From the NCBI GenBank assembly GCA_035692985.1, contig DASSHG010000009.1:186001-250000 (forward strand): a stretch of 64,000 nt of DNA, in the 5' to 3' direction. The notes under the pieces were generated by a model, which saw only the letters and a list, made by a program, of their open reading frames with translations, had not been told where the DNA came from and searched no databases. The number at the start of each line of letters is the position of its first letter. The stretch's first letter is position 1. Below are positions 1-7,710 of the stretch, one piece after another. Origin of the DNA: JARIHC01 sp035692985 (GTDB lineage: Bacteria > Patescibacteriota > Saccharimonadia > Saccharimonadales > UBA4665). Made by a program: the position numbers and the translations under genes.

Positions 1-1446
1 GCCGAACCCGGTTTCTTGAATCTGCGACTGAGCGACGAAGCCTTGGTTTCCTCAATGTCTACGGAGTTAACTAAATCAAACGAGGGACGGAAAGTGTTGC
101 TGGAGTATTCCTGCCCGAATGCCTTTAAAGAACTGCACACCGGCCATTTGTACACGACAATCGCCGGCGACGTGCTGGGACGATTGCTGGAAGCCTCCGG
201 CGCGATCGTATTCCGTGCCAATTTTGGCGGTGATGTAGGCCTGCACGTTGCCAAATGCCTATACGGGGTAGTACAGGAAATCGGCGGCGAGTATCCGGAC
301 AAATTAAAAGACATACCAAAGGCCAGTCGTCCGGAGTGGGTCAGCGCGGCTTACGTGGCCGGCGCTAAAGCGTACGAGGAAGACGAGACCGCAAAGGCTA
401 AAATAACAGATATAAACTCACAAGTTTATGGCTTTCACGAGTCTAATGACAAGACAAGCGGCCTGGCTAAAATTTACTGGGTTTGCCGCGAATGGAGCTA
501 CGACTATTTCAAGGACTTTTACGAAAAAATAGAGGTTGAGCCTTTTGACAAATACTATCCGGAAAGCTCGACAATTGAGCCTGGTTCAGCCGTAGTTAAT
601 AAGCACACTGGCACGGTCTTTGAAAAAAGCGACGGAGCCTTAATTTACAGGGGTCAGGAAGCCGGCCTCCACACCAGGGTTTTTGTAACGTCCAAAGGCT
701 TGCCGACCTATGAAACCAAAGACCTCGGCGTAATTTTTACCGAGGCTAACGATTTTGCTTACGATAAGCGCGTGCTCATTACCGGCAACGATCAGACTGA
801 TTATATGAAAGTTGTCTTCGCGGCCCTGGGCGCCATTGACCGCGATCTAGCGGCCAAACAGACTCACCTAACCAACGGCACAGTCCGTTTTGGCAGCGGC
901 CAAAAGATGAGTTCGCGCTTAGGCAATGTTAGCAGGGCGGTGGATGTTATTCAGACGGTAAACGACACGCTAGCGAGCCAAAACCCCGGCTCCGACCATT
1001 ACACGACTGCCCTGGCTGCTATCAAGTATACGTTTCTTAAACACCGGCTTGGCGGCGACATAGCCTTCGACATAGATGAATCAGTCAGCCTGGAAGGCAA
1101 CAGCGGGCCGTATTTGCAGTACGCCCATGCCCGCGCCCGGTCTATTTTGCGCAAAGCCGGCGGCGAGGGCGGAAAAATCGATAGCTTAGAGGCCGGCGAG
1201 CGCACTCTGGCTCGTAAAATTAGCGAATTTACAGAGGTGGTAGACAAGGCTGTGGCCGAACTCATGCCACATTACGTATGTACGTATTTATATGAGTTGG
1301 CCCAGATATTTAACCGGTTCTATGAGAATAACCGGGTAATTGGTGACCAGCGCCAAGATTTGCGTCTGGTATTGGTGCAAAAATACGCCGATACGCTCCA
1401 GGCCGGCCTGAATCTCGTAGGTATTGCATCACCAGATAAAATGTGA
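1..1446 (+). CDS. argS: arginyl-tRNA synthetase, 5' end outside window
   Basis: Charges tRNA-Arg with arginine using ATP in the cytoplasm. The frame is already open at base 1, and the first residues match the G-F-(I/L)-N segment found well inside full-length ArgS. The N-terminal additional domain therefore lies off the window, and the TTG at 16 is not the true start. Class I signatures are visible: HTGH (HIGH type) at about 136-147 and KMSSR (KMSKS type) at 904-918. An all-helical DALR-type anticodon-binding region fills the C-terminus. The gene ends in TGA, and the mscL promoter overlaps its stop codon. Assignment is secure; only the missing 5' end is uncertain. Confidence 0.95.
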   Translation, partial: AEPGFLNLRLSDEALVSSMSTELTKSNEGRKVLLEYSCPNAFKELHTGHLYTTIAGDVLGRLLEASGAIVFRANFGGDVGLHVAKCLYGVVQEIGGEYPDKLKDIPKASRPEWVSAAYVAGAKAYEEDETAKAKITDINSQVYGFHESNDKTSGLAKIYWVCREWSYDYFKDFYEKIEVEPFDKYYPESSTIEPGSAVVNKHTGTVFEKSDGALIYRGQEAGLHTRVFVTSKGLPTYETKDLGVIFTEANDFAYDKRVLITGNDQTDYMKVVFAALGAIDRDLAAKQTHLTNGTVRFGSGQKMSSRLGNVSRAVDVIQTVNDTLASQNPGSDHYTTALAAIKYTFLKHRLGGDIAFDIDESVSLEGNSGPYLQYAHARARSILRKAGGEGGKIDSLEAGERTLARKISEFTEVVDKAVAELMPHYVCTYLYELAQIFNRFYENNRVIGDQRQDLRLVLVQKYADTLQAGLNLVGIASPDKM

Positions 1447-1461
1447 TATAATGTCAGAGTA

Positions 1462-1920
1462 ATGGCACAACGAAAACGTAAAACCAAACGACAATCGAAC
1501 GCTAACACTGCCGCCGCTGGCACACCTATCCGTTTTGAACAGCCGGCTAGCCAGCGCAAGCCCAAGCCAAAAGTCGCTCGCACAGTCGCCAAAGAAGTCA
1601 ATCCAATCACCGGCTTCACCAATTTTTTGCGCGAGTACACGGTTGTTACCCTTGCCGTCGGTTTCGTAATCGCTACCCAGGTACAGGGGCTGGTCCGCCA
1701 ATTGGTGGCCGATTTTGTTAACCCGCTCTCGCAGTTGCTCTTTGGCACGGCCCTATCAGAACGCACCTTTACGCTGCATTGGCACACCCGGGCCGCCAAT
1801 TTCGCCTGGGGTGATCTGGCCTACGGTTTGATCGACTTCCTGTTTGTACTGCTGGTCATTTTCCTGATTATTAAAATCTTCCAGCTGGATAAGCTCAACA
1901 AACCGAAAACTAAGAAATAG
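1462..1920 (+). CDS. mscL: MscL-like large-conductance mechanosensitive channel
   Basis: 152 aa. A basic, Ala/Lys/Arg-rich cytoplasmic extension of about 50 residues precedes an MscL core. The core has a first membrane helix with a V-x-L-A-V-G-F-V-I-A pattern, a periplasmic-type loop and a second helix (about residues 115-140), followed by a Lys-rich tail. MscL forms a homopentameric pore that opens under membrane tension to release solutes during osmotic downshock. The extension is longer than in typical MscL. A TATAAT box (1447-1452, preceded by TG as an extended -10) ends 9 nt before the ATG, so the mRNA is probably leaderless. Family call is good; function is by family. Confidence 0.85.
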   Translation: MAQRKRKTKRQSNANTAAAGTPIRFEQPASQRKPKPKVARTVAKEVNPITGFTNFLREYTVVTLAVGFVIATQVQGLVRQLVADFVNPLSQLLFGTALSERTFTLHWHTRAANFAWGDLAYGLIDFLFVLLVIFLIIKIFQLDKLNKPKTKK

Positions 1921-1984
1921 CGCGCGAAACTATTTGGTTGCGACCGGCAAACTGATATACTCAGTTTGATTGGAGGGAATACGC

Positions 1985-3036
1985 GTGGAGGCTGCCGCCC
2001 AACCGCAATTATCGCAATTTAACGGTGACTTCAAGGCCGATTTCCTATCTGTTGACCAGTTCAGTCCAGCCGATCTGGACCAAGTCCATCGAGAGGCCGA
2101 CGCCATGCGCTGGGTGGCGCAACACAAGGGCCAGCAGCCAATCCTGCAGGGCCATCTGTACGACTTGGTATTCTGGGATTCCGGCTCGACCCGCACTAAA
2201 GAATCATTCAAACACGCCACGTTGCGTTTGGGCGCTAATTTCGTTGATTTCCATCAAGAAACGTCATCCGCCAAGGCCAAGAACGAAATTTTGAGGATAC
2301 GATCGAGATGCTCGACGCGTACCTGATGCCGGGCAGGGACGGCCTCATCATCCGCCATAAGCAAAAAGGTAGTTTGGCGCTGGCGGCGGAGCTGGCTGAC
2401 GTTCATGTTATCAGTGCCGGTGATGGCACCGGAGAACATCCGACCCAAGCCGTGCTGGATACTAAAACTATCCGGGATCGGCTTTCGGAGCTGGAGGAAA
2501 CGCACGTCGTATTCTTTGGTGACATCGAGCGCGGGCGGACCATTCACTCCACGGCGACGTTACTGGCTACGATGGGCGTCAAGCGCATGACTTTCGTGGC
2601 GCCTCACGAGGAGATGAGAATGCGGGAACCATATATGTTCGATAATTTGCGCCTGGCGGGCGTGGAAGTAGCAGAAACTGATGAACTGGCCGGGGTCGCC
2701 CCTGACGCGGACGTGATTTACAGCGTGCGCACCCAGTATGAGTTTATGCTAGATCCGGATTACTGGCGCGGCAAACTGACCGGCAAGGCGCTGATTACCC
2801 CCGATGACATGAAAGATTCCGAAGCGCTGATAATGCACCCATTGCCAGAAGACCAGGAAGACCGGAACATTGATCCGGCCCTGCGGCGTGATCCGCGCTG
2901 TATTGTAAAAGAACAAGCGGCGTGGGGCGAATGGACGCGCATGGCGTTGTTAGCCCTGCAGGCCGGCAAATCGGCCATGCGTACCGCCGAACTGAGCGGC
3001 ATGAAGCCGGACAAACCGCCATTAGCCAGCGTATAA
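1985..3036 (+). pseudogene. pyrB: aspartate carbamoyltransferase with one frameshift
   Basis: Would condense carbamoyl phosphate and aspartate in pyrimidine synthesis. The first part (1985 to about 2292) carries the carbamoyl-phosphate STRT motif. The second part, in the -1 frame (about 2291-3036), carries HPTQ, the G-D-x-x-x-G-R-T-x-H-S segment and HPLP. The frames join at the T-run 2289-2292; one extra T would give a continuous protein of about 350 aa, normal for the family. Start chosen at GTG 1985 because GGAGGG sits 7-8 nt upstream; an extended -10 (TGaTATACT, 1955-1960) precedes it. No canonical slippery heptamer is in frame. It could be a real early pseudogene or a one-base assembly error. 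No other pyr gene is in the window. Confidence 0.8.
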
Positions 3037-3044
3037 TATAGTTC

Positions 3045-3431
3045 ATGACCGATGATGATCAATGGAAACAAAAGCTGACGCTGGAGCAGTACCGTGTGCT
3101 GCGCGAAAAGGGCACGGAGGCGCCGTTCAGCGGCGAATTATTACACAACGACAAGACCGGTGACTATCGCTGCGCGGCATGCGGCCAAGTTATTTTCACT
3201 AGCGGCACTAAGTTTGATTCCGGCAGCGGCTGGCCAAGTTTTTACGACGTGGCTAACACGAAGGCCGTCAAGCTGGCCGAAGATACTAGCCAGGGCATGC
3301 ATCGCGTGGAAGTTATGTGTGCCAATTGCGGCAGTCATCTGGGCCACGTTTTCCGCGACGCGCCGGACCAGCCAACCGGCATGCGCTTCTGTATCAACTC
3401 GGCCGCCCTGGATTTCAAAGAGAAGAAGTAA
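3045..3431 (+). CDS. msrB: peptide-methionine (R)-S-oxide reductase
   Basis: 128 aa, the usual MsrB length. Reduces methionine-R-sulfoxide in oxidised proteins. The structural zinc site is intact (C43, C46 and C92, C95) and the catalytic cysteine is C116 in the R-F-C-I-N-S-A-A-L motif. The second, recycling cysteine found in many MsrB proteins is not evident in the GWPSF region, so recycling may use another thiol. TATAAT (3032-3037) ends 7 nt before the ATG, pointing to a leaderless transcript. The gene ends one base from the convergent HxlR gene. Cytoplasmic: no signal peptide. Confidence 0.95.
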   Translation: MTDDDQWKQKLTLEQYRVLREKGTEAPFSGELLHNDKTGDYRCAACGQVIFTSGTKFDSGSGWPSFYDVANTKAVKLAEDTSQGMHRVEVMCANCGSHLGHVFRDAPDQPTGMRFCINSAALDFKEKK

Positions 3432-3432
3432 T

Positions 3433-3768
3433 TTAGCAGGAGCCGTGCTTTTTGCCCCAGGCGGCCATCTGTTTGAGGATGGGTAGCAGGTCCTCGCCTT
3501 TTTCGGTCAGGCTGTATTCGGTGCGCGGTGGCACTTCGGCGAAACTTTGCTTAGTGATAATGCCGTGGTTCTCGAGATCATCGAGGCGTTGGCTGAGGGT
3601 CCGTGGATTTATATGGCCGACGGATTTTTCCAGCTCGCAAAAACGCCGCGGGCCGCCGAACAGGTCTCGTAAAATCAGAGCGGTCCATTTACTGCCGATA
3701 ATTTGCATGGCAGAAGCGATGCAGCCGCTTCTGGATTCTAATGGTTTATTAAGAGTGGCAGGTTTCAT
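3433..3768 (-). CDS. HxlR-family winged-helix transcriptional regulator
   Basis: 111 aa from ATG 3768. A TTG 6 nt further upstream is possible but less likely. The protein has the HxlR pattern: an N-terminal Cys (C-I-A-S-A-M), the I-G-x-K-W-T segment that opens the winged helix, then F-x-E-L-E and I-N-P-R-T-L-S-Q-R-L in the recognition helix region. HxlR proteins bind inverted repeats as dimers and often sense reactive electrophiles or oxidants through the N-terminal Cys. That fits its position beside msrB, but the sensing role is inference. A TAATAT box (3780-3775 on the minus strand) ends 6 nt before the ATG. Convergent with msrB, divergent from the DUF3800 gene. Confidence 0.88.
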   Translation of the reverse strand: MKPATLNKPLESRSGCIASAMQIIGSKWTALILRDLFGGPRRFCELEKSVGHINPRTLSQRLDDLENHGIITKQSFAEVPPRTEYSLTEKGEDLLPILKQMAAWGKKHGSC

Positions 3769-3784
3769 AAGCAAATATTAACTA

Positions 3785-3800
3785 ATACTATAAAAAGTAT
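3785..3800. promoter_or_regulatory. inverted repeat, candidate HxlR operator
   Basis: ATACT at 3785-3789 and AGTAT at 3796-3800 form a perfect 5-bp inverted repeat with a 6-bp AT spacer. It lies between the divergent HxlR and DUF3800 genes, just upstream of the HxlR -10. Its position and symmetry suit an autoregulatory operator, but in AT-rich DNA such a repeat can occur by chance. Confidence 0.4.
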
Positions 3801-3845
3801 ACCATGGTTCATGATTATTTAATCTTTGGTAAGTAGAATTAGAGT

Positions 3846-4493
3846 ATGGGAAATTTGTATGTATTTATTGATGAGTCTGGGAACTTTGATTTTAGTCGTG
3901 GTGGGACCCGACATTTTGTGCTGAGCGCGGTCACGGCTTTAGACCCTTTGGTTTCTTCGCAGAAACTTCAGGCCCTAAAGTATAGAATGCTCGCGGAGGG
4001 CATAGACATAAACTGTTTTCATGCTTCTCCCGATCTGCAAGTCGTGAGGAACGCAGTATTTGACGAGATTGAAAGGCTGACAAATATACGGATAAATTAC
4101 ATCTATGCCGACAAAAGAAAAACGCACCTTTCATATCAATCTCCCGAAGCCTTTTACGCACTATTCGGTAAAACTTTATTAAAATATGTATTTAATGGGT
4201 GGACCGCGGCTCAATATCAACAAATCATCGTAATTTTTGACAAAGCCCTAACCATTAAACAGCAAAAAGCCTTTCTGAGCGTAGTCAAGCCGGAGTTAAA
4301 AGCGCTGAGCAAACCATACAAGATATATTTTCATCCAACAGTGGCAGACTTTAACAGCCAAATAGCAGACTACACAGCCTGGGCTAGGTATGTTGAGCTT
4401 GAGAGAAAAGAGAGCCGCCCGATGGATAAGCTAAAGAGAATACCTGCTACGGATTTTGATATTTTTAACCGAGGCAAAATCCATTACTATTAA
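3846..4493 (+). CDS. DUF3800 domain-containing protein
   Basis: 215 aa. The N-terminal F-I-D-E-S-G motif (Asp9, Glu10) is the signature of DUF3800, a family with an RNase H-like fold seen next to mobile elements and in defence islands; its activity is not established. Further acidic positions (I-Y-A-D, I-F-D-K and a late D-Y-x-A-W region) fit a metal-dependent nuclease-type active site. TAGAAT (3834-3839) ends 6 nt before the ATG. Codon use looks more A/T-rich than its neighbours, which may indicate transfer. No partner gene is visible beside it. Confidence 0.75.
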   Translation: MGNLYVFIDESGNFDFSRGGTRHFVLSAVTALDPLVSSQKLQALKYRMLAEGIDINCFHASPDLQVVRNAVFDEIERLTNIRINYIYADKRKTHLSYQSPEAFYALFGKTLLKYVFNGWTAAQYQQIIVIFDKALTIKQQKAFLSVVKPELKALSKPYKIYFHPTVADFNSQIADYTAWARYVELERKESRPMDKLKRIPATDFDIFNRGKIHYY

Positions 4494-4495
4494 AT

Positions 4496-4564
4496 AAAAA
4501 TGACCCACCTGCCTATCTCTGGTGAGAAGAGCCCAGGAGCTCTTATCGGCAGGCGGGAACCTTT
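4496..4564 (-). ncRNA. candidate small RNA with nested hairpins
   Basis: On the minus strand TATAAT (4576-4571) is followed by a sequence folding into an outer 10-bp stem (4557-4548 with 4513-4504, one G-U pair) that encloses an inner 6-bp hairpin (4544-4539 with 4532-4527). A run of five T at 4500-4496 follows, as in an intrinsic terminator. The predicted RNA is about 70 nt and ends at the 3' end of the DUF3800 gene. It could instead be only a terminator or a palindromic repeat. A 31-codon plus-strand frame (4500-4595) crosses the same bases and is probably not a gene. Confidence 0.35.
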
Positions 4565-4640
4565 AACTAGATTATACATAAAAAGCATGTGTTAAGCTAG
4601 AACTTCGCTCCTGGGTTTAATGAAGTTATAATGTCTAGCA

Positions 4641-5198
4641 ATGATAGATAAAAAAGCGGTGCCAACCAAATTGCTCTGGATGGATCTGGAGATGACCGGG
4701 CTGGATCCGGCCAAGGACGTAATCCTGGAAGTGGCGGCCGAAATAACGGATTTTAAGTTCAAGACGCTGGCCAGCTATGAGGCGATTGTCCAACAGGATA
4801 AGCAGACCGTGGTAGACCGGATGCAAAAAAACATCTGGTGGAAAGATTATCCGGCCAACCGCGACGAATTTGTGCGCAAGATGGACAGCGGCAAGCCAGC
4901 CGGGGAGGTTGAGCGCGAGCTTGTGGAGCTGGTTGAACAACAATTCGGTTCGGAACCGGCGGTACTAGCCGGCAATAGTATTCACAATGACAGAGCGTTT
5001 ATCAAGCAGTGGTGGCCGCAGCTGGATCTGAAATTGCATTATCGCATGCTGGATGTCTCGGCCTGGAAGGTTTTTATGCAAGGGGCGTACGGCGTGCAGT
5101 TTGAGAAGAAGGAAGTGCACCGTGCGTTCGATGACATCCAGGCTAGCATCGCCGAGCTGCAGCATTATCTGGAGTGGTTCAGGCAATATAAAAGTTAA
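4641..5198 (+). CDS. orn: oligoribonuclease
   Basis: 185 aa, the normal Orn size. A DEDDh 3'-5' exonuclease that degrades 2-5 nt RNAs left by other RNases; it acts downstream of the PNPase and RNase J genes also found in this window. Motif Exo I is W-M-D-L-E-M-T-G-L-D (Asp15, Glu17). Exo II lies in A-G-N-S-I-H-N-D and Exo III in H-R-A-F-D-D. Cytoplasmic, typically dimeric. TATAAT (4627-4632) ends 8 nt before the ATG, so the transcript is probably leaderless. Confidence 0.96.
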   Translation: MIDKKAVPTKLLWMDLEMTGLDPAKDVILEVAAEITDFKFKTLASYEAIVQQDKQTVVDRMQKNIWWKDYPANRDEFVRKMDSGKPAGEVERELVELVEQQFGSEPAVLAGNSIHNDRAFIKQWWPQLDLKLHYRMLDVSAWKVFMQGAYGVQFEKKEVHRAFDDIQASIAELQHYLEWFRQYKS

Positions 5199-5238
5199 TT
5201 TCCAAAACGTATAAGCCCAAAGTTATTACAAATTTCTA

Positions 5239-5268
5239 TTGACTATATAGCAACTCTGTGGTTACAAT
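5239..5268 (+). promoter_or_regulatory. sigma-70 type promoter of the 5295 gene
   Basis: TTGACT (5239-5244), 18-bp spacer and TACAAT (5263-5268). Transcription would start near 5275 and leave a short leader with an AAGGAG ribosome site (5284-5289), so this gene is leadered, unlike many neighbours. Confidence 0.7.
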
Positions 5269-5294
5269 AGATCCAATTATTTTAAGGAGATGTT

Positions 5295-5546
5295 ATGAGT
5301 AAAAAGCAAACCCCCAAAGTAACAATTATAGGTGGAGGCGCCGAAGGAAATGGCGGAGATGGTGTTCACGTTGAGGGCAACACAGACATATACGCAAAGG
5401 ATTTTCAGAGCCGAAGCAACGCCGGTAAAGGTTTCCACATCATTCGGACTAAAGAGGATGGCAGGTTACGCAAATGGGTGCTGTCTGTTGCTGGAATTGT
5501 AGTGGGCGGTCTAATACTTGCCTACATATTTGGTGTCGGCCGCTAA
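5295..5546 (+). CDS. small single-pass membrane protein, unknown
   Basis: 83 aa. The N-terminal half is Gly-rich, with a V-T-I-I-G-G-G-A-E-G-N-G-G-D-G pattern and regular V-H-V / I-Y-A spacing like one turn of a beta-helix. A basic stretch (R-x-R-K) and one transmembrane segment (about residues 57-79) follow at the C-terminus. The layout suggests a C-terminal anchor with the soluble part on the cytoplasmic side, or the reverse; the basic residues before the helix favour a cytoplasmic N-terminus. Start fixed by AAGGAG at 5284-5289. I do not recognise the family and assign no function. Confidence 0.7.
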   Translation: MSKKQTPKVTIIGGGAEGNGGDGVHVEGNTDIYAKDFQSRSNAGKGFHIIRTKEDGRLRKWVLSVAGIVVGGLILAYIFGVGR

Positions 5547-5578
5547 CAGACAAGCTTTAAATTGAGTAGGCAGCTGAC

Positions 5579-6859
5579 TTAAGAGAACTGGACCTGGGCC
5601 TCGCCGCGACGTTTAGGAGAGACCCAACTACTGCTGACCTGGGTGTGGCCTAGGGCCTGCTTGTGATTGATTAGACAACGCATAATAGCTACCAGCTGGA
5701 CGAAGTTCATGAGGTAAAAGACAAAGTACATGATAGGTGTCATCAGGCTCATTTGTATTTTCTTAGTTCGGCTCATGTGTTCATCCGGCCAGAGATTGAG
5801 CAATAAATATAGTGTAATCGTCATGTAGGCGCCGATTATCATTGACGGCGTGGCCAGCATCCAGCAGACATAGATGACATAACCTATGGCTAGTGGCTCC
5901 AGCAGAAGCATCAGCTCGCCGAAAAAGGCCATTGGCATGCGATAAAAGGTAAGCCCGCGGCTATAGCGCTGATCGGTATTGGCAACTAAATCACGGTGTT
6001 TGATTAGGTTCTGCAGGCCGCCGAGTTTCCAGCGATAACGTTGACGCATTAAAGCTTTAAAGTTCTGTACACCTTCCGTCATAGCCAGCACGTCGGCGGC
6101 GTACATGATGCGGTATTCCTTGTTGCCTCGGGCAACAATCTTCAGGCTCAGACCGATGTCTTCGGTGGTCGTATCGTGGTCGTAATATCCGACCTGCTTG
6201 ATGATTCCGCGGCGGTAGGTTGAGGCCACGCCACCGATGATGTACTCGCTATTGGTAACGGCGAAGAATTTTTTAGAGCGATAACCAATCATATGTTCAA
6301 ATTTTTGGAGTAGGCCAAGCACAGTCAGGCTGTCCATGATGCGAACGTTAGCGGCCACACCGACGACTTTCGGATCATCGAAATAGCTAACGGCGTTAGT
6401 GACAGCTTTTTTATGCAGGACAGAATCAGCATCGAGAGTCATGATTAAATCGCCTTTGGCGCCGTGGCGCAAAACATGGTTGAGCGCTTCGGCTTTGCCA
6501 ACATTCTTTCGCTTATACATTAGGCGGATGTTACGCCCCGGATGTTTGGCTATATATTGGCGTACCAGTTTGCGGGTGTTGTCGGTTGAAGCATCGTCTA
6601 CTACTATGATTTCCAGTTTGCGGTAGGTGTTCTTGCGAACCGAATCAAGACAGCGGGCGACGCCCAGTTCTTCATTATGGGCAGGAATCAATACGCTGAC
6701 TAATGGCCTCAGCTCGTGATGATTACGCTGAGCGGCACTAGCGAGGCGCTTAAACTGCCGGATATCATAATAATTGGCGCCGACCAGATACAGGCCGAGA
6801 TGGATGATATCAATCACGCTGATGGCTATGAACAAGTAGAACAGGAAGGCAATTAACAT
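5579..6859 (-). CDS. membrane GT2 glycosyltransferase (processive type)
   Basis: 426 aa. One N-terminal membrane segment, a GT-A catalytic domain, then about four C-terminal membrane segments: the plan of processive beta-glycosyltransferases such as PgaC and hyaluronan synthases. Visible motifs are V-V-D-D-A-S (nucleotide binding), L-D-A-D-S (metal binding), T-E-D-I-G (catalytic base) and Q-R-Y-R-W (the Q/RxxRW processivity motif). It probably polymerises and exports a surface polysaccharide from a UDP-sugar; the sugar cannot be read from sequence. It begins 7 nt after the sortase stop, so the two are likely co-transcribed after the LPNTG gene. Confidence 0.88.
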   Translation of the reverse strand: MLIAFLFYLFIAISVIDIIHLGLYLVGANYYDIRQFKRLASAAQRNHHELRPLVSVLIPAHNEELGVARCLDSVRKNTYRKLEIIVVDDASTDNTRKLVRQYIAKHPGRNIRLMYKRKNVGKAEALNHVLRHGAKGDLIMTLDADSVLHKKAVTNAVSYFDDPKVVGVAANVRIMDSLTVLGLLQKFEHMIGYRSKKFFAVTNSEYIIGGVASTYRRGIIKQVGYYDHDTTTEDIGLSLKIVARGNKEYRIMYAADVLAMTEGVQNFKALMRQRYRWKLGGLQNLIKHRDLVANTDQRYSRGLTFYRMPMAFFGELMLLLEPLAIGYVIYVCWMLATPSMIIGAYMTITLYLLLNLWPDEHMSRTKKIQMSLMTPIMYFVFYLMNFVQLVAIMRCLINHKQALGHTQVSSSWVSPKRRGEAQVQFS

Positions 6860-6866
6860 GGCGGCC

Positions 6867-7448
6867 CTACGATGCCTTCACCAAGTTAAATACGAACAGG
6901 CTGCGGTTTTGATACCACAGGCCGGAGCAGGTTTGCATGGTCAGGATAGGTGGGCCCTGGTAGCGGAAGAGGGAATCGTCGTGCGGGTTAGTATCACGGC
7001 GGCCAACCATTTTGTAAATAAAAGTGTGGTGATTAGAGGTGGTCACAATGGCCTCATCGCCGGGCTGGGCCTGGAGTAATTTATAAAACACTGCCCAGCG
7101 ATTATGGCCGTAAATAAAAGTGTTGCCGCCGCCGTTGTTGGCCTCTGGCGTGATGGTGGCGTATTCGGCCTTAGTGGTGCTGAGGGTCCAGGCCTGCGAT
7201 GATTTATTATAATAACCTGGCTCCACGTCGACTGAGATATCAACACCTGGAATTGAGATATGTGATGGCATGCCGCTGATGGTAGCTTTTTTGGCGCCGT
7301 TAGCTTGGGCGCCAGCCGCGAAGACCGGCTGGGAGTTATCACTTTGCCACTGCTGGATGAAGTGCGGGGAACCAAGTAGCAGGCCGGCCAGTACGAAAAA
7401 CAGACCTATGTATAGATAAAATCGCAAATCCTGGCTTTTCAGTTTCAT
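6867..7448 (-). CDS. sortase family transpeptidase
   Basis: 193 aa from ATG 7448, chosen because GGAGGA lies about 6 nt upstream; a longer frame has no ribosome site. One N-terminal membrane anchor (about residues 10-28) is followed by a sortase beta-barrel with the catalytic triad His115 (Y-G-H-N), Cys174 (M-Q-T-C-S-G) and Arg182 (Q-N-R-S). Sortases cleave LPxTG-type signals and join the protein to a cell-wall or pilin nucleophile. The neighbouring gene encodes a 61-aa LPNTG protein, the obvious substrate. It acts on the outer face of the membrane. The subclass is uncertain. Confidence 0.92.
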   Translation of the reverse strand: MKLKSQDLRFYLYIGLFFVLAGLLLGSPHFIQQWQSDNSQPVFAAGAQANGAKKATISGMPSHISIPGVDISVDVEPGYYNKSSQAWTLSTTKAEYATITPEANNGGGNTFIYGHNRWAVFYKLLQAQPGDEAIVTTSNHHTFIYKMVGRRDTNPHDDSLFRYQGPPILTMQTCSGLWYQNRSLFVFNLVKAS

Positions 7449-7465
7449 TACGTCCTCCACCAAAC

Positions 7466-7513
7466 AAAAAAGAGGAGACGGATGCCCATTCGGACACCTC
7501 ATCCCCTCCTTTG
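7466..7513 (-). terminator. intrinsic terminator between LPNTG gene and sortase
   Basis: On the minus strand a stem (AGGAG...GGATG pairing with CATCC-gt-CTCCT) is followed by six T. It lies just after the LPNTG stop and just before the sortase ribosome site. It would make the substrate much more abundant than the sortase, with read-through supplying sortase and GT2. Confidence 0.65.
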
Positions 7514-7524
7514 TTTTAAGGTTT

Positions 7525-7710
7525 TTAGGCCTTGTAGGCCTGCTTAGCGACTAAACGCGCCAAGCCTGAGAGCAGAATAGCCCCACCGACTACAATGCTC
7601 ACGATAGAAGCAACCATCAATAGTTCGTTGCCTCCTGTATTTGGCAGTACAACTACGCCTGTAGCCGTAGTAGCTGCTGATGCGGCACCGCCGCCTTTGC
7701 CTCCGTACAT
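7525..7710 (-). CDS. LPNTG-anchored microprotein, probable sortase substrate
   Basis: 61 aa from ATG 7710, fixed by GGAGG about 7 nt upstream; an in-frame ATG at 7743 has no ribosome site. A short Gly/Ala/Thr-rich head (M-Y-G-G-K-G-G-G) is followed by L-P-N-T-G-G at about residues 23-28, a hydrophobic segment of about 20 residues, and a basic tail. That is a complete cell-wall sorting signal with almost no protein in front of it and no N-terminal signal peptide. The orientation (LPNTG outside, basic tail inside) would need N-out insertion. It may decorate the wall, be a linker or a miniature pilin-like subunit; this is not known. Confidence 0.82.
   Translation of the reverse strand: MYGGKGGGAASAATTATGVVVLPNTGGNELLMVASIVSIVVGGAILLSGLARLVAKQAYKA

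Noticed and set aside
2285..2296. Programmed -1 frameshift in pyrB
   Set aside because: The zero-frame codons ATT TTG do not make an X-XXY-YYZ slippery site, and no strong downstream pseudoknot is evident.
4500..4595. 31-codon plus-strand ORF in the hairpin element
   Set aside because: It consists almost wholly of the palindromic arms and has no ribosome site or -10 at a leaderless distance.
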